Assembly: GCA_022791255.1 (NCBI GenBank)
Contig: JAAVYR010000003.1
Span: 1 to 64,000 of the forward strand
Source of the DNA: Peptococcaceae bacterium
GTDB lineage: Bacteria; Bacillota; Dehalobacteriia; UBA4068; JAAVYR01
Direction: 5' to 3'
Length of the DNA stretch: 64,000 nt
Below are positions 41,223-51,513 of this stretch, in pieces. Positions within the stretch are counted from its first letter, which is position 1, and every line of letters begins with the position of its first letter. Both the position numbers and the translations under genes were made by a program. Under the pieces are notes generated by a model that did no database searches, was not told where the DNA came from, and saw only the letters and a program-made list of their open reading frames with translations.

Positions 41223-41516
41223 TCACTCTAAAGGCGTGTCCCCGCCTAAAAACCTTGGTAATCTTATTTGAAATTCCTGCCCCAAAATATCTAAGTAAAC
41301 CATATCCGCTTCCTTAGCTGCATAGATAACATGTTCCGGTAATTGAGGGACCATGAGAGACATGCGTTTTGCCGTCATATTTAACCCACCAATAACCAGC
41401 ACCATCGCAGTGACAATCAGAAACAACCTTCCACTAACTCGCAAATATTTTTTAGGTTTTAAAATAACCAAAGCAAACACCTCCCTTGCTAGGTTACCCA
41501 CGGTGTTTGCTTTCAT
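41223..41516 (-). CDS. Hypothetical small protein with one TM segment
   Basis: VSGRLFLIVTAMVLVIGGLNM TM segment. Start uncertain: ATG 41516 has a weak RBS; TTG 41471 has a GGGAGG RBS. Confidence 0.6.
   Translation of the reverse strand: MKANTVGNLAREVFALVILKPKKYLRVSGRLFLIVTAMVLVIGGLNMTAKRMSLMVPQLPEHVIYAAKEADMVYLDILGQEFQIRLPRFLGGDTPLE
41470..41513. other. 12-bp hairpin over the 5' end of the small ORF
   Basis: aaagcaaacacc (41470-41481) / ggtgtttgcttt (41502-41513), perfect. Confidence 0.8.
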
Positions 41517-41635
41517 ACCTATCTTATTATCCCGGATACCATCGCTCTTTACAAAAGAACTACCTACTACTACCAGTAATTATTTTCCCTTATGCAGGAA
41601 ACAACAAGTATCTCTCTCTCGTTCTGTGGCAAGAC

Positions 41636-41664
41636 ATGTCATGCTGAGAGCAGCGAAGCATCTT
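41636..41664. repeat. Intergenic hairpin repeat, copy 2
   Basis: catgtcATGCTgagagcagcgaAGCATcttt downstream of spoIIP. Confidence 0.65.
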
Positions 41665-41674
41665 TTTATTTTCT

Positions 41675-42907
41675 TTACTCGATAATTTTTATCATTTTCA
41701 TTGCTTCGTTGCCACTAACTAAGCCATCTTTACCTGCAGGAGCCACATCAGTCTTATTTTCATTTGACGCTGGTTTCTCCGCCTCCTTTTGTTTGGGCTG
41801 TTTTTTCTCTTCCAGCTTTTCCGCTAAGAGCACCGTCTCGATAGCACCTGCCAGATAATCCACTCCTTTTTCTGCCTGTTCCAGGCTAGAATTACTGCAC
41901 CCCACCTCTACCAGCATCGCTTTGGGAGAAAGATGCTGATTATATCTGCCGCTTTGGACCCGTACCGACCGTAAAATTCCCGGTGCCCCACTTTCTAAAG
42001 CATTGCCAATTTTCCGAGCAAAAGCAAGATTTTGCTCCCAGTTTGGATGGTTAGACCGTTTATTGCTGCCCACTACCAACATGAGCCGGGTCACCTCTTC
42101 TCCGTTTATCACAGTGGTCAGAGGGTCATCGCTGCCAATAGCGTCGCGATGGACATCAATAAATATTTCCATGCCAGGGTATTTCTTTTTCATGGCTTCC
42201 ATAGTATCCAGAGAATTGCTGTAGGATAGTTCCCAATCAGGATAATCATGAATAGTATCAGATACCACTGCTGGGATACCTCGCTTTGCAAGACTCTCCT
42301 TTAAAGCCAAGGCCACCTGATAAATGCCTCCTCGTTCCCCACTGGCCTTCGCCACGCCATAAGTAGGGATATAGCTTTCCGTAGTATGGGTACAGTAAAT
42401 ACCAATAGGCGCCATATCGCGAAACTCTGCCCGTGCCGCTAAAATTGTTTCTTCTTCCTCCCCATCTATTCCAGGAATGACAGGCAGCGAGACAGGCTCT
42501 TCGCCCTTCACGCCACCATTGGTAGGATTTTCTTTTATAGCAGAGGTATCCCTACCGCCTAGCCCATGAGGGGTAGCCCAAGCCAAAACCAGTTCCCCGC
42601 CGTGCCAGCCATGAGCCAAAGGCAAATCATCTTGTGCATAAGAAATACCGGGAATACCCAGAAACCCCTGGCTTGCTTCATTTGAGACAGGCAAAACCTC
42701 TTCCAAGAAGGTTGTTTCCCCATCTTTGTTAAACAGCAGCAAAGAAACGCCTTCTACCACCAAAAAAAGTATTCCTAAAAATATAATGAAAAAAAGAAGG
42801 CTTCCCAGTGAAAAGCCCTTTTCATAATTATTTTGATAGCGATTGTTATATCTATTCCGATATGCTTTTCTTTTATAAGCGTTTTGATTTACCAGCGAAT
42901 TTAGCAT
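41675..42907 (-). CDS. spoIIP: Stage II sporulation protein P
   Basis: IYCTHTTESYIPTYG, DTIHDYPDWELSYSNSLDTMEAMKKKYPGMEIFIDVHRDAIG, KAMLVEVGCSNSSLEQAE. Confidence 0.95.
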   Translation of the reverse strand: MLNSLVNQNAYKRKAYRNRYNNRYQNNYEKGFSLGSLLFFIIFLGILFLVVEGVSLLLFNKDGETTFLEEVLPVSNEASQGFLGIPGISYAQDDLPLAHGWHGGELVLAWATPHGLGGRDTSAIKENPTNGGVKGEEPVSLPVIPGIDGEEEETILAARAEFRDMAPIGIYCTHTTESYIPTYGVAKASGERGGIYQVALALKESLAKRGIPAVVSDTIHDYPDWELSYSNSLDTMEAMKKKYPGMEIFIDVHRDAIGSDDPLTTVINGEEVTRLMLVVGSNKRSNHPNWEQNLAFARKIGNALESGAPGILRSVRVQSGRYNQHLSPKAMLVEVGCSNSSLEQAEKGVDYLAGAIETVLLAEKLEEKKQPKQKEAEKPASNENKTDVAPAGKDGLVSGNEAMKMIKIIE

Positions 42908-42973
42908 GTACCTACCCCCTTTGGTTCATCATCATCATATGTCCCAAAGAGAAAAATAAGAACAGCAAATTAC

Positions 42974-43010
42974 TCATTACTGTCATCCTGAGCTTTAGCG
43001 AAGGATCTTT
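42974..43010. repeat. Intergenic hairpin repeat, copy 3
   Basis: cattactgtcATCCTgagctttagcgaAGGATctttaaa upstream of spoIIP. Confidence 0.7.
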
Positions 43011-43022
43011 AAAAACAAAAAA

Positions 43023-43055
43023 GTTTTCCTGTCATTAATGTAACGATAGGAAAAC
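43023..43055 (-). terminator. Terminator downstream of rpsT
   Basis: gttttcctgtc / gataggaaaac stem (one wobble) with T-run on the minus strand. Confidence 0.82.
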
Positions 43056-43085
43056 CTTCTCTCATCATTTTCTGATAATAGAAAA

Positions 43086-43346
43086 TTACATATTGTTGAA
43101 ATGTTTGTATAATTGGGCTTTTTTTCTGTCAGCAGCATTTTTGTGAATAATCCCTTTGCTGGCGGTTTTATCCAACATTTTTACAGTAGCTACCAATTGT
43201 GCTTGGGCTTCTTCTTTATTGCCGGCAGCAACTACTGCTGCAAACTTTTTCAACTGAGTCCGCATTGCAGATTTAGCAGCCATATTTCTTTGCCGTCTTG
43301 TTTCAGCAACAATAACGCGTTTTTTAGCAGATTTAATGTTTGGCAC
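43086..43346 (-). CDS. rpsT: 30S ribosomal protein S20
   Basis: PNIKSAKKRVIVAETRRQRNMAAKSAMRTQLKKF; GTG start with aggaggtgacactt. Confidence 0.97.
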   Translation of the reverse strand: MPNIKSAKKRVIVAETRRQRNMAAKSAMRTQLKKFAAVVAAGNKEEAQAQLVATVKMLDKTASKGIIHKNAADRKKAQLYKHFNNM

Positions 43347-43503
43347 AAGTGTCACCTCCTCATGACAGCCTTAGAATTATATAAAATCAATATTCTACAT
43401 AATGAACAAGAAACATTTTACCACGGGAAAATAAAAAAAGCAAGTCTCCCGTGCAATAATTCCCAGAAAAATTCTATATTTTTCCGAATTACCATGGCAT
43501 CAT

Positions 43504-44559
43504 CTATTTATGGGCACAAATTTCTAAAATACCAATTTGTAATCCCTTGTTTAATTCTAGCTGACCCATTTTATTTTTACAGTCAACATCTAATAATATC
43601 ATGAGACTTTTCTCCAGACTCTCCAGGGAAAAATCATTGCTTTCTTTTGCCGCTTTTTCTATCACAAATGGGTGCTGACCTAATGTCTTTGCAATATCTG
43701 CATTACGATATCCAGCCGCTCGCATACATTTTGTTTGATAAATCAAACGAAATTGCCGCGCCAAAAGCACCAATATCTTTTGCTCCGACTCCCCTTGGCG
43801 TATCATCTCCGCCAAAAGCAAAAGACTTTTGCCACCATCTTTACTAGCGACTGCATCAATTAAAGCAAAAACCGTAAAAAGACTATTCTGGCTAACAATT
43901 TCCTTTGCCTGGTCAAAGGTAACCAAAGGCGCACCGCCGCAATAATCAATGAGTTTATCAATTTCTTGGGTTAGTAAAAAGAGATTATTCCCCACCGAGA
44001 GGATTAAATAATCCGCTACCGCCTTCTCATAGTCAGTATGCCGCTTCTGAAACTCCCGACGGATAAACTCATAAACCTCTCCCCCCTGCAACAGAGGAAA
44101 TTCTACCAGCCGTCCTACCTTTACTACGGCTTTTACTAGTTTGCGGTTTTTATGGATGCCCGCTTCCGCTAGAAAAATCAGACAAGTATTTTCCACAGGA
44201 TTAGCAAGATATTCCAAGAGACACTCTAAGTTTACCTTGGTCTGTTCTGGCTCTTCTGTTTCCACTGTTTTGCTATTTTTTTTGCCACCACCTAGCCAGA
44301 GAGAAGCATTTTCTACCAACACCAATTTCTGACTGGAAAAAAAGCCCATGGTTCCGATGGCATTTAGCACTTCATTTACTTCACATTTGCTGGCGTCTAT
44401 TCGTTCCACATTTAAATCCTCAGTATAGCCGTTGGTAAAAAACTCCGTAAACTTCCCCACGGCTTCCCGCATATTGTAAAACTCTTCCCCATAAAAAATA
44501 TATGCAGGTAAATAACTGCCTTTTTCTAATTCTTTGAGTAGCTTCTGCAATGGTTTCAA
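43504..44559 (-). CDS. holA: DNA polymerase III subunit delta
   Basis: YIFYGEEFYNMREAVGKF; C-terminal delta fold; rpsT-holA-comEC synteny. Confidence 0.92.
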   Translation of the reverse strand: MKPLQKLLKELEKGSYLPAYIFYGEEFYNMREAVGKFTEFFTNGYTEDLNVERIDASKCEVNEVLNAIGTMGFFSSQKLVLVENASLWLGGGKKNSKTVETEEPEQTKVNLECLLEYLANPVENTCLIFLAEAGIHKNRKLVKAVVKVGRLVEFPLLQGGEVYEFIRREFQKRHTDYEKAVADYLILSVGNNLFLLTQEIDKLIDYCGGAPLVTFDQAKEIVSQNSLFTVFALIDAVASKDGGKSLLLLAEMIRQGESEQKILVLLARQFRLIYQTKCMRAAGYRNADIAKTLGQHPFVIEKAAKESNDFSLESLEKSLMILLDVDCKNKMGQLELNKGLQIGILEICAHK

Positions 44560-44582
44560 GCTCCTTGTCTCAAGGTTTATGC

Positions 44583-47075
44583 CTATTCCCTGGTGAAAAA
44601 TGTATCAATCGTATAGGTTTTCCCATTGGTCTTCACCGTAATGGCGCCGTCTATATCTGTACGATACAGAGGAATATGCTTATCCTGCCAATAGTTTACC
44701 ACATCTTTACTAGGATGGCCAAATTTATTTCCTCTGCCGGCAGAAGCAATGACCACTTCTGGTGCCACCTGCTGATAAAATTCCTCATGGAGACTACCTC
44801 TGCTGCCATGATGAGGCAAAAGCAAGATTTCTGACTGCAGCGGAAAATCAGTAATCTCAGCAAGAGAAGGATTTTCATTGTCGCCCGTCAGCAATATATC
44901 CACGTCACCATAAGTCAGCTTCAATACCAAAGAGCCGTTATTAGCGTCGTCTTCCGGATAATGCTCTCCTGCAACAGGATAAAACACTTCCATAGTAAGT
45001 CCAGGCTCCAGTGTAATACGCTGCCCCTGCCGTACAAAAGAAATAGGGATATCTCGTTCCGCGGCGAGAGACAGCAATAATTGCTGTTCCTCTACATCTG
45101 GAAATGCCTCAGAGGTAATAAATAATTTCACATCCAGATACGCAAGGGCGCCCTTGATAGCAGCAGTGTGGTCACTATGAGGATGGGTATTCACCACCGC
45201 GTCCAGGGTCGTAATTCCCCGTTGCTTTAAGTAAGGCAATACCACCCGTTCTCCTAAATAATCATCACCAGAAACTTGATCACCACCATCAATTAAAATA
45301 TATTTCTTTTCTGGCGTTACCATAAGCGCACTGCTGCCTTGCCCCACATCTAAGAAAACCACCTCTAGCCGATGTCCCCAAGAAACATTGGGTAAAAATA
45401 ACATGCCAACTAACATCAAAAGGCCAACCCAACGATAACCATTGACCCTTGGTTTCGCCTCATTTGGTTTATTTGCTTCAATAGGAGCAATCGTTTCTTC
45501 CGACAATTTTCTTTCTGCCAATAGTCCGTCTAACAATTCACCCATACCATTTCCACCGCGAAAGGACTCTCTCTTTCCCCAGAAAGGTATACTAATTAGG
45601 ATGAGATAAAATAAACACATCAACCATACAGGCGGCTTTGCCACCGTAAAATAAGCAAAAGGTAATTTCTCAAAAAGAGCCGACAGGAGATAAATACCGT
45701 CCGCAATGAGTCCAGCTGCATAAAGAGGCACCGTAGCCCAGACCACGCTGAGAAACGAGAAAAGACAAGCCACAATCCCCAACAATACCACTAACCCCAC
45801 CAATGGAATAACCAAGGGAGATAAGAGCATGCCGCCAACTGTTAATAATGAATAGTAATAAGCAATGAGCGGCATCGTGGCAAATTGCGCCGCAAAGGTC
45901 ACCGCCAAACTGCTTTTGATTTTGCCTTTCTTTCCCGGTAATAGCTGGTCAAATACGGGCGTTAAATAGAGAATGCCCCAAGTAGCAGCAAAAGAAAGCT
46001 GAAACCCCGCCGTAGTCACTGCCGTCGGCGAGAAAAACAAAATAATCGCCGCTGCTACCCCCAGAGCCGTAAAGCTATCCCGCCCAGTGCCAATCGCATA
46101 AGCCAAATAAATCATCATGCTCATAATAACAGCCCTGGTTACAGAAGGGGTAAAACCGGCCATAGCGCCATAAAACAATAATCCTACTGATACAAATATC
46201 AGCTTTCCCCAAGGTTTCAAGCGAAGGACCTCTGCCATAGCCGCCATAAATAAAGCCACAAACCCTACATGAAGGCCGGATACAGCAAAAGCATGGAAAA
46301 TCCCCACTGCAGACAGCATCGATTTTTCCACAGCGCTCAGATTAGATTTATCACCAAAGATAATCCCTGTTAAAAACCCTTTTGACTCCTCTGGAATACG
46401 ATCAATAGCAGCATAGACTTTATTTTTCGTATGTTCTGCCAGCTCCATAAATCCCCAGCCACTACGGTGCCCGGTACGGAAAATCTCACCTTGATAACGA
46501 CTGTCTACTGTAGCCGACACCTCTTGCGAAGCTAGATATTCACTATAGTTGAAGCTGCCTGGATTACCAAAATATTGCCCGGCAAGAACCTTGCCCTCCA
46601 CTTGCACCATATCCCCATAGACAAGCTTTTGACTTTCAGGATTACCATAAATCAAGATACGATAAGTTTCCTTACTTTTGGCCCCATTATCAGCTACTAC
46701 ACTACCCTCGAGATAAAATTTATATCCCTTGGTCATCTCACTAGGAGTCGATACCACTTTCCCAGTAAGGCTAAGGATATCCCCAACTTCTCCCGGAAAA
46801 GCCGCTATTTTCTTGGTGTTAATATCACCCCAACAAAAACCGACTACAAGCGCTAGCAATAATAACACATAGGGTATCTTTTTATACCAAGCCAAGACCG
46901 TGATACCCAATGTCACCCCCAGTAAGCTCATCATAAAAATACTGGAGAAATGGAAAAACTGCCCCAGTATAATCCCTATACAAAAGGCAGTTATATGCCA
47001 CAGGAGTAAGCGGCTTTCTAGCTTTTCTTTCAAGTTTTCTTTGTAGTTGTCATAGGTTATTCCCCTATTCAACAA
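44583..47075 (-). CDS. comEC: ComEC/Rec2 family DNA internalization protein
   Basis: FHAFAVSGLHVGFVA competence domain and C-terminal MBL domain (VVNTHPHSDHTAAI). Confidence 0.95.
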   Translation of the reverse strand: MLNRGITYDNYKENLKEKLESRLLLWHITAFCIGIILGQFFHFSSIFMMSLLGVTLGITVLAWYKKIPYVLLLLALVVGFCWGDINTKKIAAFPGEVGDILSLTGKVVSTPSEMTKGYKFYLEGSVVADNGAKSKETYRILIYGNPESQKLVYGDMVQVEGKVLAGQYFGNPGSFNYSEYLASQEVSATVDSRYQGEIFRTGHRSGWGFMELAEHTKNKVYAAIDRIPEESKGFLTGIIFGDKSNLSAVEKSMLSAVGIFHAFAVSGLHVGFVALFMAAMAEVLRLKPWGKLIFVSVGLLFYGAMAGFTPSVTRAVIMSMMIYLAYAIGTGRDSFTALGVAAAIILFFSPTAVTTAGFQLSFAATWGILYLTPVFDQLLPGKKGKIKSSLAVTFAAQFATMPLIAYYYSLLTVGGMLLSPLVIPLVGLVVLLGIVACLFSFLSVVWATVPLYAAGLIADGIYLLSALFEKLPFAYFTVAKPPVWLMCLFYLILISIPFWGKRESFRGGNGMGELLDGLLAERKLSEETIAPIEANKPNEAKPRVNGYRWVGLLMLVGMLFLPNVSWGHRLEVVFLDVGQGSSALMVTPEKKYILIDGGDQVSGDDYLGERVVLPYLKQRGITTLDAVVNTHPHSDHTAAIKGALAYLDVKLFITSEAFPDVEEQQLLLSLAAERDIPISFVRQGQRITLEPGLTMEVFYPVAGEHYPEDDANNGSLVLKLTYGDVDILLTGDNENPSLAEITDFPLQSEILLLPHHGSRGSLHEEFYQQVAPEVVIASAGRGNKFGHPSKDVVNYWQDKHIPLYRTDIDGAITVKTNGKTYTIDTFFTRE

Positions 47076-47541
47076 TAATCATTCCTTCTATTTTCTGATA
47101 AGTAGCGTCTCCAATGCCAGATACATTCTTTACCTGACTTTTCTTGGTAAAACCACCCTTTTTATTCCGATAATCAATAATGGCTTGGGCTTTTGCTGGA
47201 CCGATGCCAGGTAGCTTGTCCAATTCATTAAGCGTTGCTGTATTTAAATTTATCATACCGGCAGTAGAAGTTTCAGTCTTTGCTGCAACCCCTTCTTTTG
47301 CCTTTTCCTCATAAATAGGCAGCGAACTATTTTCGATGACAATACCGGCTTGCTCTTGTGCAAAAGCAGTCGTTTCCATATCCAAGAGGCCCTCTGGCAT
47401 TTGGATAGCAAAAGACGCTCCAAAACCACCAGATAGCACATCACGAGCATATTCCTTATAAATACCGAAGCAGATAGAACCAAGTAAAAAGAAAATAATC
47501 AGATATTTCCTGTGTTTGTTTTCCTTTGCCATTACTATCAA
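47065..47541 (-). CDS. comEA: ComEA family DNA-binding protein
   Basis: N-terminal TM, helix-hairpin-helix INLNTATLNELDKLPGIGPAKAQAIIDYR. Confidence 0.94.
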   Translation of the reverse strand: MIVMAKENKHRKYLIIFFLLGSICFGIYKEYARDVLSGGFGASFAIQMPEGLLDMETTAFAQEQAGIVIENSSLPIYEEKAKEGVAAKTETSTAGMINLNTATLNELDKLPGIGPAKAQAIIDYRNKKGGFTKKSQVKNVSGIGDATYQKIEGMIIVE

Positions 47542-47671
47542 CTCCTGCCTAAAAATAACCCCCTCTCTTTTATCATATCATATTTTCGCCAAATTTCTAC
47601 AATATATGACAAATTTTTCCATATGAAGAAAAGATTATTCATTAAGCAAAAGTTTTTATCAGTCAGCACCG

Positions 47672-47769
47672 ATATTATGTTTTAAACATAATATTAGATT
47701 AGTCTGCATCAGACTTAATATCAGATTGCTAGAAAGAAGATAAGGAAACCACCTTATCTTCTTTCTAGC
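47672..47769. other. Cluster of three hairpins between leuS and comEA
   Basis: 11-bp arms 47672-47682/47684-47694; 6-bp agtctg-cat-cagact 47701-47715; perfect 18-bp stem 47728-47745/47752-47769. Confidence 0.85.
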
Positions 47770-47783
47770 ACATATTACTATTT

Positions 47784-50261
47784 TTATTTTACGACGATAT
47801 TCACTAATTTTTTAGGAATAGGCACGATTTTTACTACAGTTTTACCGCCAGTCCATTCTGTAAACTTAGCGTCGTTTTGTACCAGCGCGAGAAGGACGTC
47901 AGCCGTTAAATCAGCCGCTACCATCATGCGGTCTTTTACTTTCCCATTGATTTGGATAGCGATTTCCACTTCATCCAGGACAAGGGCTTCTGGGTCATAT
48001 CCCGGCCAGGACTCTTTATGGACGCTTGTTTGATGGCCTAGTTCTTGCCACAGTTCTTCTGCCATATGGGGCGCAAAGGGTGCCAACAATAATACCACTG
48101 TTTCTTTGCCTTCTTTGAGAATGGATCCATTCAGCTCCGGCTCATTTTTATAAGCATAGAGAGCGTTTACCATTTCCATGATGGCACTGATCGCCGTGTT
48201 AAAGTTAAAGCGATCGGAGATATCCTCAGTTACCCGTTTGATAGCGCTATGAACTGCCCGTCGCACTGTTTTATCGGCTTTTGTAAGGGTAGCTTTGTTT
48301 ATGCTGCCTGCATTTTTTAGCAATTCGGTATCAGCTTCATCGGTAATGAAACGATATACTCTGTTCAAGAAACGATAGCAGCCTTCTACAGCAGAGTCAT
48401 TCCATTCCAAATCCCGTTCCGGCGGCGCTGCAAAGAGGATGAAAAGTCTGGCTGTATCCGCCCCAAATTGGTCAATAATCGCTTCCGGACTTACTACATT
48501 CCCCTTGGATTTAGACATTTTGCTGCCTTCTTTGAGCACCATGCCTTGGGTTAAGAGGTTGGCAAAAGGTTCTTCTACAGAAACCAATCCCATATCATAG
48601 AGAACTTTGGTAAAGAAACGAGCATACATCAAATGCAAGATGGCATGTTCCACCCCGCCAATATACTGGTCTACATTCATCCAGTAATCTGCTTTTTTCT
48701 TGTCAAAGGCTTGTTCTTTATTAAGCGGGTCACAATAGCGCAAATAATACCAAGAGGAACAAACAAAGGTGTCCATGGTATCCATTTCCCGTCTAGCCTT
48801 TTCCCCGCAGTATGGACAAACAGCCTCCCCAAAGGTAGGACTGGTCGTAAGAGGAGACTCACCAGTAGGCTTAAACTCTACATCAGTCGGCAAGAGCACC
48901 GGTAATTGGTCTTCCGGCACCGGCACAGCACCGCATTTCGGACAATAGACGATAGGGATAGGAGCCCCCCAATACCGTTGCCGAGAAATCAACCAATCCC
49001 GTAACCGATAGTTCACTACTCGTTTGCCCATGCCCTCTGCCTCGATAAAGTCCATGATAGCAGGCATACCTTCCGTCCGGTTCGGCATACCATCAAATTT
49101 CCCGGAGTTAATCAGATAACCATCTTCTTCATAAACCTCTGAAAGACTGTCATGGCCCACACCTTTTTCTGGGGTAATCACTTCCATAATGGGCAGATTA
49201 AATTTAGTGGCAAAATCAAAGTCTCTGCCATCATGAGCTGGTACCCCCATAACAGCGCCAGTACCATATTCCATCAATACATAGTTGGTTATCCAGATAG
49301 GCACCTTTTTGCCATTAACAGGATTGATGGCATAAGCCCCGATAAACATCCCTTCTTTTTCCAGGTCAGTAGCTGTCCGGTCTATCTGGGACATATTTTT
49401 TACCTTGGCTACAAAAGCGTCCACTTCTTTTTCATAGACAGTACCACGAGTCAGTTTCGCTACGAGAGGATGTTCCGGTGCCAACACCATATAGGTTACA
49501 CCAAAAATCGTATCAACTCTGGTAGTAAAGATAGGCATTTCATCGCCTGCCTCAGTATGGAATACCACTTCCATCCCTTCGCTGCGGCCTATCCAGTTTT
49601 CCTGCATGGTCTTTACTTTATCTGGCCAGCCAGGCAACTTATCTAAGTCATCTAAGAGCCGTTGAGCATAATCCGTAGTTTTGAAGAACCATTGTTCCAG
49701 ATCTTTCTTTTCTACTAGGGTACCGCACCGTTCACAGCCACCGTCTACCACCTGTTCATTAGCGAGCACCGTCGCACAAGAAGGACAGAAATTTACTGCC
49801 GCTTTCTTTTTATAAGCCAACCCTTTGTTATAAAGCTGAATAAAGAGCCACTGGGTCCATTTATAATACTCAGGAAGACAAGTAGTTACTTCTCTATCCC
49901 AGTCATAGCTAAGACCCATAGAGTGCAGCTGCCGCCGCATATTGGCGATGTTTTCCTTGGTCCAGGTTGCAGGTTCTGCCCCTCTTTTGATAGCAGCGTT
50001 TTCCGCCGGCAGCCCAAAAGAGTCCCAACCCATAGGGTGCAGCACATTAAAGCCACTCATCGTCTTAAAACGAGCTACCACATCCCCAATAGAATAATTC
50101 CGCACATGGCCCATATGCAGATTTCCAGAGGGATAGGGAAACATTTCCAAAACATAATATTTCGGCTTTTCGCTATCCTCACCCACATGATAGAGGTCGT
50201 CTTGTTCCCATTTTTTTTGCCATTTTGCTTCTATTTTTTTGAAGTCATACTTCTTTTCCAT
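47784..50261 (-). CDS. leuS: Leucine--tRNA ligase
   Basis: [25 protein letters not shown] (HIGH), MSKSKGN (KMSKS). Confidence 0.98.
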   Translation of the reverse strand: MEKKYDFKKIEAKWQKKWEQDDLYHVGEDSEKPKYYVLEMFPYPSGNLHMGHVRNYSIGDVVARFKTMSGFNVLHPMGWDSFGLPAENAAIKRGAEPATWTKENIANMRRQLHSMGLSYDWDREVTTCLPEYYKWTQWLFIQLYNKGLAYKKKAAVNFCPSCATVLANEQVVDGGCERCGTLVEKKDLEQWFFKTTDYAQRLLDDLDKLPGWPDKVKTMQENWIGRSEGMEVVFHTEAGDEMPIFTTRVDTIFGVTYMVLAPEHPLVAKLTRGTVYEKEVDAFVAKVKNMSQIDRTATDLEKEGMFIGAYAINPVNGKKVPIWITNYVLMEYGTGAVMGVPAHDGRDFDFATKFNLPIMEVITPEKGVGHDSLSEVYEEDGYLINSGKFDGMPNRTEGMPAIMDFIEAEGMGKRVVNYRLRDWLISRQRYWGAPIPIVYCPKCGAVPVPEDQLPVLLPTDVEFKPTGESPLTTSPTFGEAVCPYCGEKARREMDTMDTFVCSSWYYLRYCDPLNKEQAFDKKKADYWMNVDQYIGGVEHAILHLMYARFFTKVLYDMGLVSVEEPFANLLTQGMVLKEGSKMSKSKGNVVSPEAIIDQFGADTARLFILFAAPPERDLEWNDSAVEGCYRFLNRVYRFITDEADTELLKNAGSINKATLTKADKTVRRAVHSAIKRVTEDISDRFNFNTAISAIMEMVNALYAYKNEPELNGSILKEGKETVVLLLAPFAPHMAEELWQELGHQTSVHKESWPGYDPEALVLDEVEIAIQINGKVKDRMMVAADLTADVLLALVQNDAKFTEWTGGKTVVKIVPIPKKLVNIVVK

Positions 50262-50301
50262 GCTTGTACCCCCTATTTAGACATACAGTCCGCTACCATT
50301 T

Positions 50302-50330
50302 ATTGTACAAAATTTTCTTCGCTTATTCAA
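50302..50330 (-). promoter_or_regulatory. Predicted promoter for leuS
   Basis: Minus strand TTGAAT-N17-TACAAT. Confidence 0.6.
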
Positions 50331-50372
50331 GGAATATTCCCGAGACAAACCATTTTTTACACCAGCCAGTGC

Positions 50373-51263
50373 CTATTTTTTCCGTTGCAGGCAAAAATAA
50401 GCGATTTCACGCAATAAATCCGCCTCTTCTCCCCAAAGATGTAAAGCTCCCACCGCAGCAGAGATTGCCTCTTCTCCATAAGCATAGGCCCCCTCTATCC
50501 CCAGTAGCGATGGGTAGGTTACTTTGCCATTTTTATCATCGCTGCCAGCTTTCTTACCGATTTCTTTGCTGTCGCCGATCACATCTAGGATATCATCTGC
50601 TATTTGGAAGGCTAATCCTATTTGCTCCCCATAGATAGCTAAGGCCTCCTGTTCTTCTTTTGTAGCCCCTGCTAAAATCGCTGCCGAAACAATGGCTCCT
50701 TTTATCATAGCCCCTGTTTTCTTACGGTGAATATAGCGAAGCTCTTCCAGGGTCAGAGGCGTACCCTCATTTAAGATATCGACTGCTTGTCCTGCTACCA
50801 TGCCGCAGAGGCCCGCACAGTCTGCCATTTGTTTTGTAGCCGTCAGCACCTGCTCTGCCCCTACCCCTGGAATGCGAATGCCTAACATCACTTGGAAAGC
50901 ATAGGTTAGGAGCCCATCCCCTGCAAGGATTGCCATGGCTTCCCCATAAACTTTGTGATTAGTAAGCCGCCCCCGCCGGTAATCATCATTATCCATCGCC
51001 GGTAAATCATCATGAATTAACGAATAACAATGGATCATTTCGATAGCAGCTGCAAAAGGCAAAAATGCCTTTTTTTCCTGCACACCCAGCAAATCCAAAA
51101 CAGCACAAAAAAGTACCGGGCGCAATCGCTTGCCACCGCCTAAACTGCTATAACTCATAGCTTCATAGAGTCGAGCCTCGGGCACATTCTTTACAGGCAA
51201 AAGCCTCGCCAACGTTTCCTCTATTTCTTGCTGCACGCTGGCAAAATATGTTGTTATCTCCAT
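50373..51263 (-). CDS. ispA: Polyprenyl (farnesyl/geranyl) diphosphate synthase
   Basis: SLIHDDLPAMDNDDYRRG and FQIADDILD Asp-rich motifs; adjacent to xseB. Confidence 0.94.
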   Translation of the reverse strand: MEITTYFASVQQEIEETLARLLPVKNVPEARLYEAMSYSSLGGGKRLRPVLFCAVLDLLGVQEKKAFLPFAAAIEMIHCYSLIHDDLPAMDNDDYRRGRLTNHKVYGEAMAILAGDGLLTYAFQVMLGIRIPGVGAEQVLTATKQMADCAGLCGMVAGQAVDILNEGTPLTLEELRYIHRKKTGAMIKGAIVSAAILAGATKEEQEALAIYGEQIGLAFQIADDILDVIGDSKEIGKKAGSDDKNGKVTYPSLLGIEGAYAYGEEAISAAVGALHLWGEEADLLREIAYFCLQRKK

Positions 51264-51478
51264 GTATCTTCCTCCGGAAACAAAGAGTTCATCAAGGCTT
51301 CTCCCTTTTCCACTTCTGCTTCAGCACCTCGCAGCTGTTTCTCCCCTTCTGCTACCAAGCCTACCCCTGTCTGAAATTCTTTTAGTGCTGCCTCTAGAGA
51401 TAAGTCTCCAGACTCTATTTTTCCAATGACCTCTTCCAGCTCTGTTAAAATCGTTCCAAAATCTTTTTTCTTCGCCAT
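51254..51478 (-). CDS. xseB: Exodeoxyribonuclease VII small subunit
   Basis: LEEVIGKIESGDLSLEAALKEFQTGVGL. Confidence 0.95.
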   Translation of the reverse strand: MAKKKDFGTILTELEEVIGKIESGDLSLEAALKEFQTGVGLVAEGEKQLRGAEAEVEKGEALMNSLFPEEDTWR

Positions 51479-51513
51479 GTTAATCGTTAATCTCCTTATC
51501 TTCCATCTATCAT

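Noticed and set aside
49152-49646. Plus-strand 164-aa ORF antisense to leuS
   Set aside because: Fully inside leuS, no recognisable domain; the same applies to other plus-strand ORFs inside housekeeping genes (e.g. 14302..14733, 59858..60355).
50262-50372. Possible T-box upstream of leuS
   Set aside because: The gap is only about 110 nt and shows a simple promoter with no T-box core sequence.
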